Under the pieces are notes generated by a model that did not search any database, was not told the origin of the DNA, and worked only from the letters and a program-made list of their open reading frames with translations. Below are positions 27,430-34,726 of a stretch of 64,000 bases of DNA, in pieces (position 1 is the stretch's first letter; every line of letters begins with the position of its first letter). The stretch spans positions 558,001 through 622,000 of the forward strand of contig CAXKVF010000073.1 of NCBI GenBank assembly GCA_964057225.1, written 5' to 3'. Position numbers and translations under genes: made by a program. Source of the stretch: Auanema rhodensis (taxonomy: Eukaryota; Nematoda; Chromadorea; Rhabditida; Rhabditidae).

Positions 27430-30309
27430 TCACGATAAAATATGAGACAAGATATGTTTCCGGAAAGAATGTTTTGTACGAAGGCTGACTATGGCTTCAG
27501 GAAGAGAGTTCCATAGATTTACAGTTCTGTATTCAATTCCATTCCTTGTTTCTGTCCTCCATAGAGTAGGATGAGCTAGATTCCATTGGTGTCTGCGCAG
27601 AGAATTCAGATTCTTGATAATGAAAAAAGATTGTGAGTTTCCTGTGGCTTCTATTGTTATATGAGCAAAATAGAACAATAGATCAGAAAGAACCCTCCTA
27701 GTTATCAGATCTTCAGTTTCAAGATAAGATAGCTGATCTTTGTAAGTTAGGTCAAGACCGGCTCGGCCAAAGATTGCTTTAAAAAACTTTTTCTGAACTT
27801 TTTCTATTCGTTGTTTGCCTGCAATGTTCTGTGGTGACCAGATAACTGATCCATATTCAAGTATGGGTCGGACGTAACAGCTGAAAAGTTTGAACAATAA
27901 TTTAGGACATTTAGAGTAGAAACAACGGAGAATAGTTCGGCATTTGACGGCCGCAATACTACAAATTGAATTAATGTGTTTTTCGAAAGACAAGTTATTT
28001 TCCGTCCAAATACCCAGATCTTTGTATGCAGATACTATAGAGAGAGATGAATCGCCAAAAGTGAAATTAGTAATGTTGTGATAATTAGATGATTTGTTAG
28101 AGACAATTATTACTTTAGATTTTTCGGTGTTGACTTTCATTTTGTTATCATGACACCATTTGTAAAGAGAATTAAGAGCATTTTGAAGGCTCTGAGGGTT
28201 ACAACTATGAAGTTTTAGATCATCAGCATATAAAATGGGATGAACATCGGATGTGAATAAGGAAGTTATGTCGTTTATGTAAAACAGAAACAGTAGAGGG
28301 CCAAGAACCGTTCCTTGAGGAACCCCACATGTAAGACTAACAGGGTCGGATAGACTTTTGTTGATGAGTACAGAGTAAGAACGGTTTTGGATAAAAGATC
28401 CAAGAAAATTAAGAAGAGACCCACGAATTCCAATAGATTTCAATTTTGCAAAGAGAATGGAGTGATCAATGAGATCGAATGCTTTTGAGAAATCAATAAA
28501 CGCAACAAAAACTGTATTTTTATCATCAATAAGTGATCTCCATTTGATATGGCTGGAAACAAGGGCTGTTACAGTGCTGCGTTTAGAAAGAAAAGCGTGC
28601 TGAACATTGGAAATGCTGCCCGAGGATACACCAAAATGAAGAAGGGGAGATCGAATAAGTCGTTCAAAGACTTTAGATAAACTTGGGGTTAGTGAGATTG
28701 GACGGTAATTAGAAGGATCAGAAGGGTTGCCTTTCTTGAAAACCGGACGTATCCAAGCTGTTTTCCAGTCAGGAGGACAAATAGAAGAAACAAGGAGGTT
28801 ATGAAAAATAAACGAGAGAGGATTGCAGAGGGTGCCTGCACATTGTTTGAGAAAGTAGTACGGAATTCCATCCGGAGAAGTAGATGCGCGCGAAGGAAGG
28901 TGAGAAAGAATGTTGAAAACCTTTTCAGGGGAGATGTCGATGAAGTCAATGACTGATGGAGAGTAATTGAGAAGATGAGAGTAAGTGGAAGATGAAGAGG
29001 ATTTGACAGCAAAGACGGAGGAAAAAATTTCAGCTTTGTCTACGTCAGAGAAAACCAAAGTTTCGTTGATTTGTAGAGTAGGGATATCAGAAGAGTCTTT
29101 ACCAAGACGTTCGCGACAGAATTGAAAAAATGCTTTTGAATTGTTGGTAGAAGCTATGTTGTTTTCATCAATGGCAGATTTGAGTTTGATGAGTTTATCT
29201 AAGGTGACAGATAGCTTTTTGCGAAGAAGCTCATCCTGAGCGAAAAGAGAGTTGCTTAACCGGTTAACACGATTGTTAAGTTTCTGAATGTCACGATCAA
29301 GTTTTTTTCTTTTCTTTGCCTTTTTGAATGGGACACAGCTCTGAATTATTGATTGGACAATTGCAATAAACTTAGAATAGGAAGTTATAGCGTTTAGACC
29401 ACATAATTCAGTAGCGAAGTCAATGCCAGCTAAAAGGCTATTTATTTTACCATAATCGGCCGAGAAAAAGTTACGACTAGAAAAAGAGGAAGAGAGAGAA
29501 GAGGGCCTGGAAGTAGCAACTTTGTTGATTTGAGCAAATGTGAGAGGATCCAAAATAATGTTGAAGAAAACCGAGTAATGATCAGATTGGCCAAGAGGGC
29601 TATTGCGAGAAATGTTCTCTACACAGTGAACACTGTTGGTGATAATGTAATCCAAGATGTTTTTACCTCTGGTTGGGAAAGTAACTAATTGACTGGATGA
29701 AGACTGTTGAAGAAAGTTGAGAATAGATGAAGTAGAGGGGGAACTGCTTGACGAATGGATGAGATCCCAGTCAATGTGAGGGAAATTAAGATCGCCTGTT
29801 AAGAAAAACCTGCGGTTCGAGATAAGAGTTTGAAATTCGGTTAGAAAAAAAAGAAAGTCAGAGTGCTGAGATAATGGAGAACGATAGCAGATTGAGAAAA
29901 CGACGTCAGAAGGTATAATGAGAACATTTAGGTATTGAACAGTTGATTGAGAAGGAGAGCATGAGAGAAGACGACTATTAATGTGTTTTTTAATATAGAG
30001 GAGGACTCCTCCTCCTCGAGAAGTTGATCTGTCATCACGGAAAATGCAGTAAGAATCTCTCAAAGGAAGGGAGCTAGAGTTGAAATCAGGAAACAGCCAG
30101 GTCTCAGATATAGCAATAATGTCTGAACTGAGAGTCGAATGAACAATTGGTATTAAGTGTAATTTATTGACAATAGATCGTGCGTTATAACAAGAGACTG
30201 TAATTTTACTACATGCAGCAGTAGAGATTGTTGATTGGAAATTAACGAAAGGATGTTTGGCTGGGCAGATTGGACGGGGAATTAGGCAAAGTAGATGTAT
30301 TTCTAACAA
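27430..30309 (-). CDS. LINE ORF2: APE endonuclease plus reverse transcriptase
   Basis: Would nick target DNA and copy the LINE RNA at the nick. Residues are numbered from codon 30309-30307. The endonuclease, about 35-250, shows N42 (YNARS), E69 (SETW), YRSP at 142-145, D173 and N175 (GDLNFPHIDW), D220 (ILDYI) and SDH at 242-244. A basic linker (KKAKKRKKLDRD) lies at 329-340. The RT, about 470-790, shows RPISL (536-540), FIDFSKAFD (604-612), GVPQGTVLGP (662-671) and YADD (694-697). A connector-type C-terminus has RPILEYGSVIW at 814-824, and no RNase H is seen. All catalytic residues are kept and 959 codons are open. Codon 30309 is TTG, not ATG. The open frame runs up to 30390 (stop TAA at 30393-30391), again without ATG, and overlaps ORF1 by up to 149 bp in the +1 frame. 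The true start is therefore unknown; frameshifting, reinitiation or non-AUG initiation are candidates. Confidence 0.93.
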   Translation of the reverse strand: MLEIHLLCLIPRPICPAKHPFVNFQSTISTAACSKITVSCYNARSIVNKLHLIPIVHSTLSSDIIAISETWLFPDFNSSSLPLRDSYCIFRDDRSTSRGGGVLLYIKKHINSRLLSCSPSQSTVQYLNVLIIPSDVVFSICYRSPLSQHSDFLFFLTEFQTLISNRRFFLTGDLNFPHIDWDLIHSSSSSPSTSSILNFLQQSSSSQLVTFPTRGKNILDYIITNSVHCVENISRNSPLGQSDHYSVFFNIILDPLTFAQINKVATSRPSSLSSSFSSRNFFSADYGKINSLLAGIDFATELCGLNAITSYSKFIAIVQSIIQSCVPFKKAKKRKKLDRDIQKLNNRVNRLSNSLFAQDELLRKKLSVTLDKLIKLKSAIDENNIASTNNSKAFFQFCRERLGKDSSDIPTLQINETLVFSDVDKAEIFSSVFAVKSSSSSTYSHLLNYSPSVIDFIDISPEKVFNILSHLPSRASTSPDGIPYYFLKQCAGTLCNPLSFIFHNLLVSSICPPDWKTAWIRPVFKKGNPSDPSNYRPISLTPSLSKVFERLIRSPLLHFGVSSGSISNVQHAFLSKRSTVTALVSSHIKWRSLIDDKNTVFVAFIDFSKAFDLIDHSILFAKLKSIGIRGSLLNFLGSFIQNRSYSVLINKSLSDPVSLTCGVPQGTVLGPLLFLFYINDITSLFTSDVHPILYADDLKLHSCNPQSLQNALNSLYKWCHDNKMKVNTEKSKVIIVSNKSSNYHNITNFTFGDSSLSIVSAYKDLGIWTENNLSFEKHINSICSIAAVKCRTILRCFYSKCPKLLFKLFSCYVRPILEYGSVIWSPQNIAGKQRIEKVQKKFFKAIFGRAGLDLTYKDQLSYLETEDLITRRVLSDLLFYFAHITIEATGNSQSFFIIKNLNSLRRHQWNLAHPTLWRTETRNGIEYRTVNLWNSLPEAIVSLRTKHSFRKHILSHILS

Positions 30310-30390
30310 TGTTAGCAGTAGGATCTGGAACAGATTTAGCTCGGCGAGAAGGGTTTTTTCTTCTTCTTTGGCTGCTACATCTTTCTTTGT
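30242..30390 (-). other. ORF1/ORF2 overlap
   Basis: The last 149 bp of ORF1 are also open in the ORF2 frame, which is +1 relative to ORF1. The ORF2 frame opens after a TAA at 30393-30391. No ATG occurs in the ORF2 frame here or anywhere before residue 724 of ORF2. If ORF2 is made from the same RNA, ribosomes must shift frame in this interval, reinitiate after the ORF1 stop, or start at a near-cognate codon such as the CTG at 30318-30316 or the TTG at 30309-30307. Confidence 0.75.
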
Positions 30391-31321
30391 TTATTGGAGC
30401 GGGCTGTCCCTTAGTTATAGGCCGGCCTCTTCTACCAGATTTAGACGGGGGACTAGAATCAAGGTCATGCGTAAAAATAGGCATGTCAGACATTGGAGCA
30501 ATGCATGAATTGGTAGTTTCAGAGTCCATGCCTGTAGGGGAAACAACATATTTAACACTGGATGTGTCTTTTGGGGCAGTGCCTGTGTTGGTGAGTCTAC
30601 GAGGTACTTTTATAAGCTTTAGATCTCGAACAAGAAAAATGAATTCAGTGTCGTCAGAGTTTTTGCTTTTGGCTTCGTCACGAAGCCGTTTTTCTAGTTC
30701 CACCTCAAAGAATAGATAATCACGACGAACGAATGTTTTGGATAGTGAGTTGGAAATTTTAGGTTTGTGAGATCTTATAGCTGCTATAACAGTATCTCGA
30801 ATACTGACCGAAGGACACGTTATGATAAGTGGACCAGGGGACCCTGATTTGAGGGTGCAGCGAGTAACGAATATGTGATTGGAATTGAGTAAAGAAATAA
30901 GACTAGTATCACTGCAGCTATCAAAAACAAGTTTGAGAAGAGAACGGGCATCGCTAGGCAGATCAGGTGACGTGACTGGAACCCGGAACCAGAGAGCTCT
31001 CAAGGAACGGTGAGCAAATTTAGATTCTTCTAACCTAATTTTATTCACTTCAGTTATAACAGTATTTGAACACGGAAGTGTAGGCAATATGCAAGCACTT
31101 TCGTTACCCATGAAAGCAGTGAACTTATTTTCTAAAGCGTTGAGTCTTGAGTTGAACTCAGTTTCAATTACTTTCAAACGAGATTCATGCAATGCGATAC
31201 AGTTTTTGATACTATGCAGGTCGCTTTTGATTTCTAGAGAAAAACTTGAGAAAGTGGAATGAAGAGATTCCGTGAGAGATTTCAGAGAAGCAGTAAGAAA
31301 CTCGGGAGTGACTGTAGACAT
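30242..31321 (-). CDS. LINE ORF1: coiled-coil, RNA-binding-like protein
   Basis: Predicted 359 aa from the ATG at 31321-31319, which has A at -3. The frame stays open upstream to at least 31618, but that stretch translates the pyrimidine-rich leader into a meaningless Phe/Ser/Leu run without ATG, so I start here. Residues about 8-70 look like an amphipathic coiled coil (for example HESRLKVIETEFNSRLNALE), suited to trimer or multimer formation. Residues about 100-240 form a globular region with VRRDYLFFEVELEKRLRDEAKSKN, which resembles the C-terminal domain of L1-type ORF1 proteins. A basic tail follows (GRRGRP, QRRRKNPSRRAK; about 296-330). No CCHC zinc knuckles are visible. The expected role is binding LINE RNA in a ribonucleoprotein and acting as chaperone, known for such families and inferred here. 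The stop TAA (30244-30242) lies inside ORF2. Confidence 0.82.
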   Translation of the reverse strand: MSTVTPEFLTASLKSLTESLHSTFSSFSLEIKSDLHSIKNCIALHESRLKVIETEFNSRLNALENKFTAFMGNESACILPTLPCSNTVITEVNKIRLEESKFAHRSLRALWFRVPVTSPDLPSDARSLLKLVFDSCSDTSLISLLNSNHIFVTRCTLKSGSPGPLIITCPSVSIRDTVIAAIRSHKPKISNSLSKTFVRRDYLFFEVELEKRLRDEAKSKNSDDTEFIFLVRDLKLIKVPRRLTNTGTAPKDTSSVKYVVSPTGMDSETTNSCIAPMSDMPIFTHDLDSSPPSKSGRRGRPITKGQPAPINKERCSSQRRRKNPSRRAKSVPDPTANIVRNTSTLPNSPSNLPSQTSFR

Positions 31322-31541
31322 AATGACAGAGCGTAAAAAGTAAGGAAAGAAAAAATAAAGATAAAGGAAATGATAAAAAGAAGAAAAATAAAAAGAAGAA
31401 AGAAAGGAAAAAAGAAAATATAGAGAGGATATGAAAAAGAAAAAAAAAGAGAAGAGAGAGAAAAATGAAAGAAAAAAAGAAAAAGGAAATAAATGAATAC
31501 GGAAAAAAAGAAAAAGAAAAAAAGAAGAAAAAAGTACCTTA
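31322..31541 (-). other. Pyrimidine-rich leader of the LINE
   Basis: About 220 bp that are almost all A and G on the plus strand, so T and C in the transcript, directly upstream of the ORF1 ATG. The transcript strand has no ATG here and no AG dinucleotide. A donor-like AAG|GTACTT lies at its 5' edge (plus 31531-31539). It may act as an unstructured leader, a binding site for pyrimidine-tract proteins or part of an unspliced intron; none of these is shown. Long frames across it are artefacts of composition. Confidence 0.75.
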
Positions 31542-31621
31542 CTAAAACCAATCCGGCGTAAAACAAGAGCAGACTTCGGTTGCGGCGGGGTTGGAGCAGT
31601 AGGGAGACAACCGACCACGAG
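31542..31621 (-). other. GC-richer leader segment of the LINE
   Basis: Eighty bp between the 18-bp repeats and the pyrimidine tract. It has higher GC than the rest of the leader (CCCCGCCGCAACCG in sense). It contains no ATG on the sense strand and nothing recognisable as a known promoter element. Confidence 0.6.
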
Positions 31622-31693
31622 GAGTCGAAAATGTAGTGTGAGTCGAAAATGTAGTGTGAGTCGAAAATGTAGTGTGAGTCGAAAATGTAGTGT
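31622..31693 (-). repeat. Four 18-bp tandem repeats at the LINE 5' end
   Basis: The plus-strand unit GAGTCGAAAATGTAGTGT starts at 31622, 31640, 31658 and 31676 and is identical in all four copies. In sense it reads ACACTACATTTTCGACTC, so the transcript would begin in or just before these repeats. Tandem 5' monomers act as internal promoters in some LINEs (mouse L1 is the best-known case); a promoter role here is inference. Their presence suggests the element is not severely 5'-truncated. Confidence 0.92.
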
Positions 31694-31713
31694 TTTTCAA
31701 AGTCATGGTTACC
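31694..31713. other. Satellite-derived filler at the 5' junction
   Basis: Between the last 18-bp repeat and the resumed target lies one extra T and then TTTCAAAGTCATGGTTACC. These 19 bases match monomer positions 175-176 plus 1-17 and are identical to 31733-31751, only 38 bp away. They are out of register with the array on either side. The simplest reading is a template jump onto nearby target DNA while the 5' end was being joined. Confidence 0.85.
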
Positions 31714-31718
31714 AAATT
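31714..31718. repeat. Target site duplication, right copy (AAATT)
   Basis: The satellite resumes with AAATTAAAGTTCACG, repeating the AAATT that precedes the LINE at 26906-26910. The following 21-bp partial monomer (31714-31734) completes the split monomer with a 5-bp excess. Confidence 0.88.
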
Positions 31719-32262
31719 AAAGTTCACGTAAATTTCAAAGTCATGGTTACCATGAACCAATATCAATAAAAATTTGTTTTTAGACTAATATGGACATGGG
31801 GAATCTAATTTTGAAAACCGCATCTCTTTATCTTTCACGTGAAGCGAGTTACATACCAAGTGCACATCACGTGTACATTTAATTAGCATAAATTAAAGTT
31901 CACGTAAATTTCAAAGTCATGGTTACCATGCACCAATATCAATAAAAATTTGTTTTTAGACTAATATGGACATGGGAAATCTAATTTTGAAAACCGCATC
32001 TCTTTATCTTTCACGTGAAGCGAGTTACATACCAAGTGCACATCACGTGTACATTTAATTAGCATAAATTAAAGTTCACGTAAATTTCAAAGTCATGGTT
32101 ACCATGAACCAATATCAATAAAAATTTGTTTTTAGACTAATATGGACATGGGGAATCTAATTTTGAAAACCGCATCTCTTTATCTTTCACGTGAAGCGAG
32201 TTACATACCAAGTGCACATCACGTGTACATTTAATTAGCATAAATTAAAGTTCACGTAAATT

Positions 32263-34726
32263 TCAAAGTCATGGTTACCATGCACCAATGTCAATAAAAA
32301 TTTGTTTTTAGACTAATATGGACATGGGGAATCTAATTTTGCAAACCGCATCTCTTCATCTTTCACGTGAAGCGAGTTACATACCAAGTGCACATCACGT
32401 GTACATTTAATTAGCATAAATTAAAGTTCACGTAAATTTCAAAGTCATGGTTACCATGCACCAATATCAATAAAAATTTGTTTTTAGACTAATATGGACA
32501 TGGGGAATCTAATTTTGAAAACCGCATCTCTTTATCTTTCACGTGAAGCGAGTTACATACCAAGTGCACATCACGTGTACATTTAATTAGCATAAATTAA
32601 AGTTCACGTAAATTTCAAAGTCATGGTTACCATGAACCAATATCAATAAAAATTTGTTTTTAGACTAATATGGACATGGGGAATCTAATTTTGAAAACCG
32701 CATCTCTTTATCTTTCACGTGAAGCGAGTTACATACCAAGTGCACATCACGTGTACATTTAATTAGCATAAATTAAAGTTCACGTAAATTTCAAAGTCAT
32801 GGTTACCATGCACCAATATCAATAAAAATTTGTTTTTAGACTAATATGGACATGGGGAATCTAATTTTGAAAACCGCATCTCTTTATCTTTCACGTGAAG
32901 CGAGTTACATACCAAGTGCACATCACGTGTACATTTAATTAGCATAAATTAAAGTTCACGTAAATTTCAAAGTCATGGTTACCATGCACCAATATCAATA
33001 AAAATTTGTTTTTAGACTAATATGGACATGGGGAATCTAATTTTGCAAACCGCATCTCTTCATCTTTCACGTGAAGCGAGTTACATACCAAGTGCACATC
33101 ACGTGTACATTTAATTAGCATAAATTAAAGTTCACGTAAATTTCAAAGTCATGGTTACCATGAACCAATATCAATAAAAATTTGTTTTTAGACTAATATG
33201 GACATGGGGAATCTAATTTTGAAAACCGCATCTCTTTATCTTTCATGTGAAGCGAGTTACATACCAAGTGCACATCACGTGTACATTTAATTAGCATAAA
33301 TTAAAGTTCACGTAAATTTCAAAGTCATGGTTACCATGAACCAATATCAATAAAAATTTGTTTTTAGACTAATATGGACATGGGGAATCTAATTTTGAAA
33401 ACCGCATCTCTTTATCTTTCACGTGAAGCGAGTTACATACCAAGTGCACATCACGTGTACATTTAATTAGCATAAATTAAAGTTCACGTAAATTTCAAAG
33501 TCATGGTTACCATGCACCAATGTCAATAAAAATTTGTTTTTAGACTAATATGGACATGGGGAATCTAATTTTGAAAACCGCATCTCTTTATCTTTCACGT
33601 GAAGCGAGTTACATACCAAGTGCACATCACGTGTACATTTAATTAGCATAAATTAAAGTTCACGTAAATTTCAAAGTCATGGTTACCATGAACCAATATC
33701 AATAAAAATTTGTTTTTAGACTAATATGGACATGGGGAATCTAATTTTGAGAACCGCATCTCTTTATCTTTCACGTGAAGCGAGTTACATACCAAGTGCA
33801 CATCACGTGTACATTTAATTAGCATAAATTAAAGTTCACGTAAATTTCAAAGTCATGGTTACCATGCACCAATATCAATAAAAATTTGTTTTTAGACTAA
33901 TATGGACATGGGGAATCTAATTTTGAAAACCGCATCTCTTTATCTTTCACGTGAAGCGAGTTACATACCAAGTGCACATCACGTGTACATTTAATTAGCA
34001 TAAATTAAAGTTCACGTAAATTTCAAAGTCATGGTTACCATGAACCAATATCGATAAAAATTTGTTTTTAGACTGATATGGACATGGGGAATCTAATTTT
34101 GAAAACCGCATCTCTTTATCTTTCACGTGAAGCGAGTTACATACCAAGTGCACATCACGTGTACATTTAATTAGCATAAATTAAAGTTCACGTAAATTTC
34201 AAAGTCATGGTTACCATGCACCAATATCAATAAAAATTTGTTTTTAGACTAATATGGACATGGGGAATCTAATTTTCAAAACCGCATCTCTTTATCTTTC
34301 ACGTGAAGCGAGTTACATACCAAGTGCACATCACGTGTACATTTAATTAGCATAAATTAAAGTTCACGTAAATTTCAAAGTCATGGTTACCATGCACCAA
34401 TATCAATAAAAATTTGTTTTTAGACTAATATGTACATGGGGAATCTAATTTTGAAAACCGCATCTCTTTATCTTTCACGTGAAGCGAGTTACATACCAAG
34501 TGCACTTCACGTGTACATTTAATTAGCATAAATTAAAGTTCACGTAAATTTCAAAGTCATGGTTACCATGCACCAATGTCAATAAAAATTTGTTTTTAGA
34601 CTAATATGGACATGGGGAATCTAATTTTGCAAACCGCATCTCTTCATCTTTCACGTGAAGCGAGTTACATACCAAGTGCACATCACGTGTACATTTAATT
34701 AGCATAAATTAAAGTTCACGTAAATT
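32263..34726. repeat. 13-monomer-offset pair of TGTCAATA/TTTGCAAACC monomers
   Basis: Monomers at 32263 and 34551 share CAATGTCAATA, TTTTGCAAACC and CTTCATC and lie 2288 bp (13 x 176) apart. A third with TTTTGCAAACC alone lies 704 bp after the first (33046 versus 32342). CAATGTCAATA also occurs left of the LINE (about 12168, 26073 and 26600), which links the two arrays. Confidence 0.75.

Larger units (their letters stand above)
26911..31693 (-). mobile_element. Apparently full-length non-LTR retrotransposon (LINE), CR1/L2/Rex1/Jockey group
   Basis: A 4.8-kb insertion that splits one satellite monomer. In sense order it has four 18-bp 5' repeats, a pyrimidine-rich leader, ORF1, an overlapping ORF2 with APE-type endonuclease and reverse transcriptase, a 3' UTR of about 0.5 kb and an (AAAT)5 tail. 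There are no LTRs, and it is flanked by a 5-bp target duplication, as expected for target-primed reverse transcription. The GDLNFPHIDW, PQGTVLGP and YADD motifs and the lack of an RNase H domain point to the CR1/L2/Rex1/Jockey group, not RTE, L1 or I; the exact clade is not resolved. Both ORFs are free of stops, so the insertion is probably young. Whether it can move is unknown. Confidence 0.95.

Noticed and set aside
28689-29012. 107-codon minus-strand frame
   Set aside because: It lies inside ORF2 in another frame, is low in complexity and has no domain.
30257-30719. Two plus-strand frames of 83 and 149 codons
   Set aside because: They lie antisense to ORF1 and share no recognisable domain; they are shadows of the real minus-strand frame.
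31282-31566. 94-codon minus-strand frame rich in Phe
   Set aside because: It is a translation of the pyrimidine-rich leader, an artefact of composition.
31322-31618. N-terminal extension of ORF1 to 31618
   Set aside because: The first codon is GTG and the added 99 residues are the translated pyrimidine tract. The ATG at 31321 precedes the first protein-like sequence.
26911-31693. LTR retrotransposon or DNA transposon
   Set aside because: There are no terminal direct or inverted repeats, and no integrase, protease or transposase. APE endonuclease plus RT and a 3' microsatellite tail indicate a LINE.
31542-31766. 74-codon minus-strand frame with HTTFST repeats
   Set aside because: It runs through the 18-bp repeats and into satellite DNA; the repeated peptide is only the translated 18-mer.
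33995-34177. 60-codon minus-strand frame in the satellite
   Set aside because: Substitutions in two monomers happen to remove stops; adjacent monomers are closed and there is no coding signal.
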